Below are positions 62,230 through 64,000 of a stretch of DNA of 64,000 nt, piece after piece. The number at the start of each line of letters is the position of its first letter. Within the stretch, counting starts at the first letter, position 1. Position numbers and translations under genes: made by a program. Under the pieces are notes generated by a model, which was not told where the DNA came from, ran no database searches, and saw nothing but the letters and a program-made list of their open reading frames with translations. This DNA is from JAKFEE01 sp036675815. Lineage in GTDB: Bacteria; Pseudomonadota; Alphaproteobacteria; Rhodospirillales; Magnetospirillaceae. The stretch spans positions 87,675 through 151,674 of the forward strand of contig JAKFEE010000033.1 in the NCBI GenBank assembly GCA_036675815.1, given 5' to 3'.

Positions 62230-62529
62230 ATGATTGCCAGGATGATCCTTCAGGGTTTGGCTGCCGCAGCGGCAATTGCCGCCAGCGCGGCGCTATATGC
62301 CGCCGCGGCCGAGGAGCGGCCGGAGATCGCGCCGCAGGTCGACCAGGGGCAGCGGGGCGAGTGGCGAGCGGCCGACCGCCAGCAAAGCGGGGCCAACGGC
62401 TACATCGTCCCGCCCACCGGGACATGGTCGGGCGACGACGATGAAAGCGACCATGAGCATCGCTTTGGCGAAAACCGGCGCGATGTCCACGGCGACCGCC
62501 ATCGGTCGCGCGACCACGATGACGATTGA
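62230..62529 (+). CDS. Small exported or anchored His/Asp-rich protein
   Basis: The protein has 99 residues from ATG 62230 (GGGAG 9 bases before). The N-terminal hydrophobic stretch MILQGLAAAAAIAASAALYAAAA is a signal or anchor. The tail is rich in His, Asp and Arg (GDDDESDHEHRFG...DRHRSRDHDDD), suggesting metal binding. It is the first gene opposite the PepSY operon, ahead of the cytochromes. No family recognised. Confidence 0.6.
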   Translation: MIARMILQGLAAAAAIAASAALYAAAAEERPEIAPQVDQGQRGEWRAADRQQSGANGYIVPPTGTWSGDDDESDHEHRFGENRRDVHGDRHRSRDHDDD

Positions 62530-62539
62530 GAGGTTGGCG

Positions 62540-62998
62540 GTGAAAAAGCTGCAAGTCCCGCTGTTGCGCTGGTGGCATGCCTGGATTGCCGGCGGTTTCC
62601 TCGTTGCCTACCTCACCGCCGACGAGGACACCTATGCGATGCACCTGTTCGCCGGCTATGCCGTGCTGGTTGCGGTGGTCGTGCGCCTGGTGGTCGGCCT
62701 GACGGCGACACGGGCGCCGCTGCGGCTGGGGTGGCCGAGCGTCTCGGCCACCCGCGCGTGGCTGGCCGGTCAGGGCGGGCGCAATCCCCTGTACGCCTGG
62801 CTGGGGGTGGCCGTGTTGCTCGGTGTCGGCCTGTCCGCCGCCAGCGGCGCCCTCGCCGATCCGTGGCACAGCCTCGAGGACCTGCATGAGGCACTGTCCG
62901 AGGCGGCGCTGTGGCCGATCTTCGGCCATATCGCCTTCATCCTGTTCATTTACGGCGGTCGCCGCCTGTTCTCCCGCCATGTGAAGGACGCGACATGA
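62540..62998 (+). CDS. Cytochrome b561-type di-haem membrane protein
   Basis: The protein has 152 residues from GTG 62540 (GAGAGG 6 bases before); an ATG at 62519 would add 7. Four membrane helices with conserved histidines: LRWWHAWIAGGFLVAYL, YAMHLFAGYAVLV, DLHEALSEAALWPIFGHIAFIL. This is the b-type partner usually encoded with SHP and diheme cytochrome c, passing electrons from the quinone pool to periplasmic cytochromes. It overlaps the next gene by 4 bases. Confidence 0.88.
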   Translation: MKKLQVPLLRWWHAWIAGGFLVAYLTADEDTYAMHLFAGYAVLVAVVVRLVVGLTATRAPLRLGWPSVSATRAWLAGQGGRNPLYAWLGVAVLLGVGLSAASGALADPWHSLEDLHEALSEAALWPIFGHIAFILFIYGGRRLFSRHVKDAT

Positions 62999-63414
62999 CA
63001 TTGAGGCTCTCCGTGATGGCGGCGCTGCTGGGCTGCCTGGCGCTGCCCGCCGCCGCCGATCCGGCGCGAGAGGCGCTGCTGGCCGACTATGCCAAACAGG
63101 CGAAGGCCGCCGATCCCGGCTTTGCCGGCTTCTCGACCGAGCGCGGCGAAAAGCTGTTCCGCAGCCGCTGGGCCGGCGGGGACGAGCGCACGCCGGCCTG
63201 CACCTCATGCCACACCGACGACCCGCGTCGCCCCGGCCGCAACGCGAAGACCGGCCGCAGCATCGATCCCGTCGCCGTCTCGGTCGCCCCCGAGCGCTTC
63301 ACCGACCGCGCCGAAGTCGAGAAACAATTCGAGCGTGACTGCAAGAGCGTGCTTGGGCGCGTGTGCACGGCCGCCGAAAAGGGCGACTACATCACATTCA
63401 TGGCGAGGCAATGA
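62995..63414 (+). CDS. Sphaeroides-heme-protein-type cytochrome c (DUF1924)
   Basis: The protein has 139 residues. A signal peptide (LRLSVMAALLGCLALPAAA) precedes one haem site CTSCH and the family segment FSTERGEKLFRSRWAGGD, plus a conserved disulphide pair (CKSVLGRVC). SHP is a high-spin cytochrome c that binds oxygen through an Asn ligand; that residue may be in the GRNAKTGR segment. It is coupled by ATGA overlap to both the b561 and diheme genes. Confidence 0.9.
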   Translation: MTLRLSVMAALLGCLALPAAADPAREALLADYAKQAKAADPGFAGFSTERGEKLFRSRWAGGDERTPACTSCHTDDPRRPGRNAKTGRSIDPVAVSVAPERFTDRAEVEKQFERDCKSVLGRVCTAAEKGDYITFMARQ

Positions 63415-63881
63415 TCATGCGCAAGCTGCTCACTGTGCTGCCGCTGCTGCTGATGGGCGCAGTGCCGGCGCAAGCTGGTGACGACTGGGTGCCGCCGGTG
63501 GCCGAGCCCTTGACCAAGAAGGAATGCGGCTCGTGCCACATGGCGTTCCAGCCGCAGTTCCTACCGGCGCGGTCATGGGCGCGGATGATGGATGAGCTGT
63601 CCGATCACTTCGGCGAGGACGCGAGCCTTCCCGCCGAAACCGCCGCCACCATCCGCAGCTATCTGATGGCCAATGCCGGCGATTCGGCGCGCAATGATGT
63701 CGGGCGCAAATTCATGCGATGGGTCGCCAGGGACGGTACGCCGCAGAGGATCACCGAGAACCCGGCCTTCCTGCGCGAGCACCGGTTCCCCGAGGCGGTG
63801 TGGAAGCGCCCGGAGGTGGTGACCAAGAGCAATTGCCCGGCCTGCCACCTCGAAGCCGAACGAGGGCTGTACGACGACTAG
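63411..63881 (+). CDS. Diheme cytochrome c (DHC-type)
   Basis: The protein has 156 residues. A signal peptide (LLTVLPLLLMGAVPAQA) precedes haem sites CGSCH (about residue 40) and CPACH (about residue 147), with LPARSWARMMDELSDHFGEDASLP and RHRFPEAVW-type spacing as in the DHC family. It is the soluble partner that reduces SHP. Its TAG stop is directly followed by an insertion element. Confidence 0.92.
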   Translation: MIMRKLLTVLPLLLMGAVPAQAGDDWVPPVAEPLTKKECGSCHMAFQPQFLPARSWARMMDELSDHFGEDASLPAETAATIRSYLMANAGDSARNDVGRKFMRWVARDGTPQRITENPAFLREHRFPEAVWKRPEVVTKSNCPACHLEAERGLYDD

Positions 63882-63882
63882 A

Positions 63883-64000
63883 TGTTTAGTCCCGGCATTT
63901 GATGGTGCATCCTATCCCAAAGATTGGAAGGAGGCACTGTGGGCCAGGTTCTTCACGGCAGCGCCACAACGACAGAGGCGGTCCGTCGAGCAATACAGGA
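63883..64000 (+). mobile_element. IS481-family insertion sequence, left end only
   Basis: TGTTTAGTCCCGG at 63883 fits an IS481-type terminal TGT. A transposase start follows 56 bases later. The right end lies beyond the window. Confidence 0.75.
63939..64000 (+). CDS. IS481-family transposase, N-terminal fragment
   Basis: From GTG 63939 with GGAAGGAGG upstream, the visible residues MGQVLHGSATTTEAVRRAIQ match the well-known N-terminus of IS481-family transposases. The gene is cut by the window edge, so catalytic DDE residues cannot be checked. Confidence 0.85.
   Translation, partial: MGQVLHGSATTTEAVRRAIQ

Overview
The window is 64 kb of GC-rich DNA from an alphaproteobacterial chromosome, most likely of the Rhodospirillales / Magnetospirillum type. 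Evidence: the order hemC-hemD-mitofilin-like-hemY divergent from tsaD-gpsA-YciI-EVE, a DUF2336 protein, ffh-rpsP-rimM-trmD-rplS followed by leuCD, and typical alphaproteobacterial dispersed palindromic repeats. Species is not determined.

Positions 1 to about 9932 are the right-hand part of an integrated element that ends at the 3' end of a tRNA-Thr(CGU) gene (9933-10008, minus strand). All its genes point right: a Toprim primase (5' end outside the window), a DUF3987 primase/helicase-like protein, an unknown protein carrying an odd DNA repeat, then portal, prohead protease, HK97-type major capsid protein, a capsid-associated protein, head-tail connector, HNH endonuclease, small terminase, large terminase and a SpoVG-like small protein. 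No tail, tape-measure, baseplate, lysis or fibre gene lies between capsid or terminase and the tRNA. That is the gene content of a capsid-forming phage satellite (cf-PICI-like), not a normal prophage. It is the main discovery candidate here.

10.1-37 kb is core chromosome: tetrapyrrole genes (hemC, hemD, mitofilin-like, hemY), tsaD, gpsA, acsA (acetyl-CoA synthetase), a triple-PAS GGDEF-EAL protein with a degenerate GGDEF motif, a J-domain protein, a BAX-inhibitor-like membrane protein, a YbbA/YbbP-type ABC system divergent from a TesA-type esterase, a FIST sensor protein overlapping thpR, two small membrane proteins, argG, and a glycogen-debranching/treZ operon.

37-50 kb holds the SRP and ribosome-maturation cluster (ffh, rpsP, rimM, trmD, rplS), leuC-leuD, an agmatine-deiminase-fold protein that has lost its catalytic motifs, aspS, a TauE/SafE exporter and rnd. 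49.5-53.7 kb looks like a small surface-polysaccharide/polyamine patch: flippase, zinc-ribbon protein, type III PLP decarboxylase, UDP-glucuronate decarboxylase. 53.7-57.5 kb has a diguanylate cyclase/DUF2336 operon and a ferritin-like protein, followed by glcB (malate synthase G).

The right end (59.9-63.9 kb) is a redox locus. A PepSY protein, an OmpR-type regulator and a PhoQ-like kinase face away from a small membrane protein, a cytochrome b561-type protein, a Sphaeroides-heme-protein (DUF1924) cytochrome and a diheme cytochrome c. An IS481-family element begins one base after the stop codon of the last cytochrome gene and runs off the window. Calls rest on reading motifs and gene order by eye; no database search was run.
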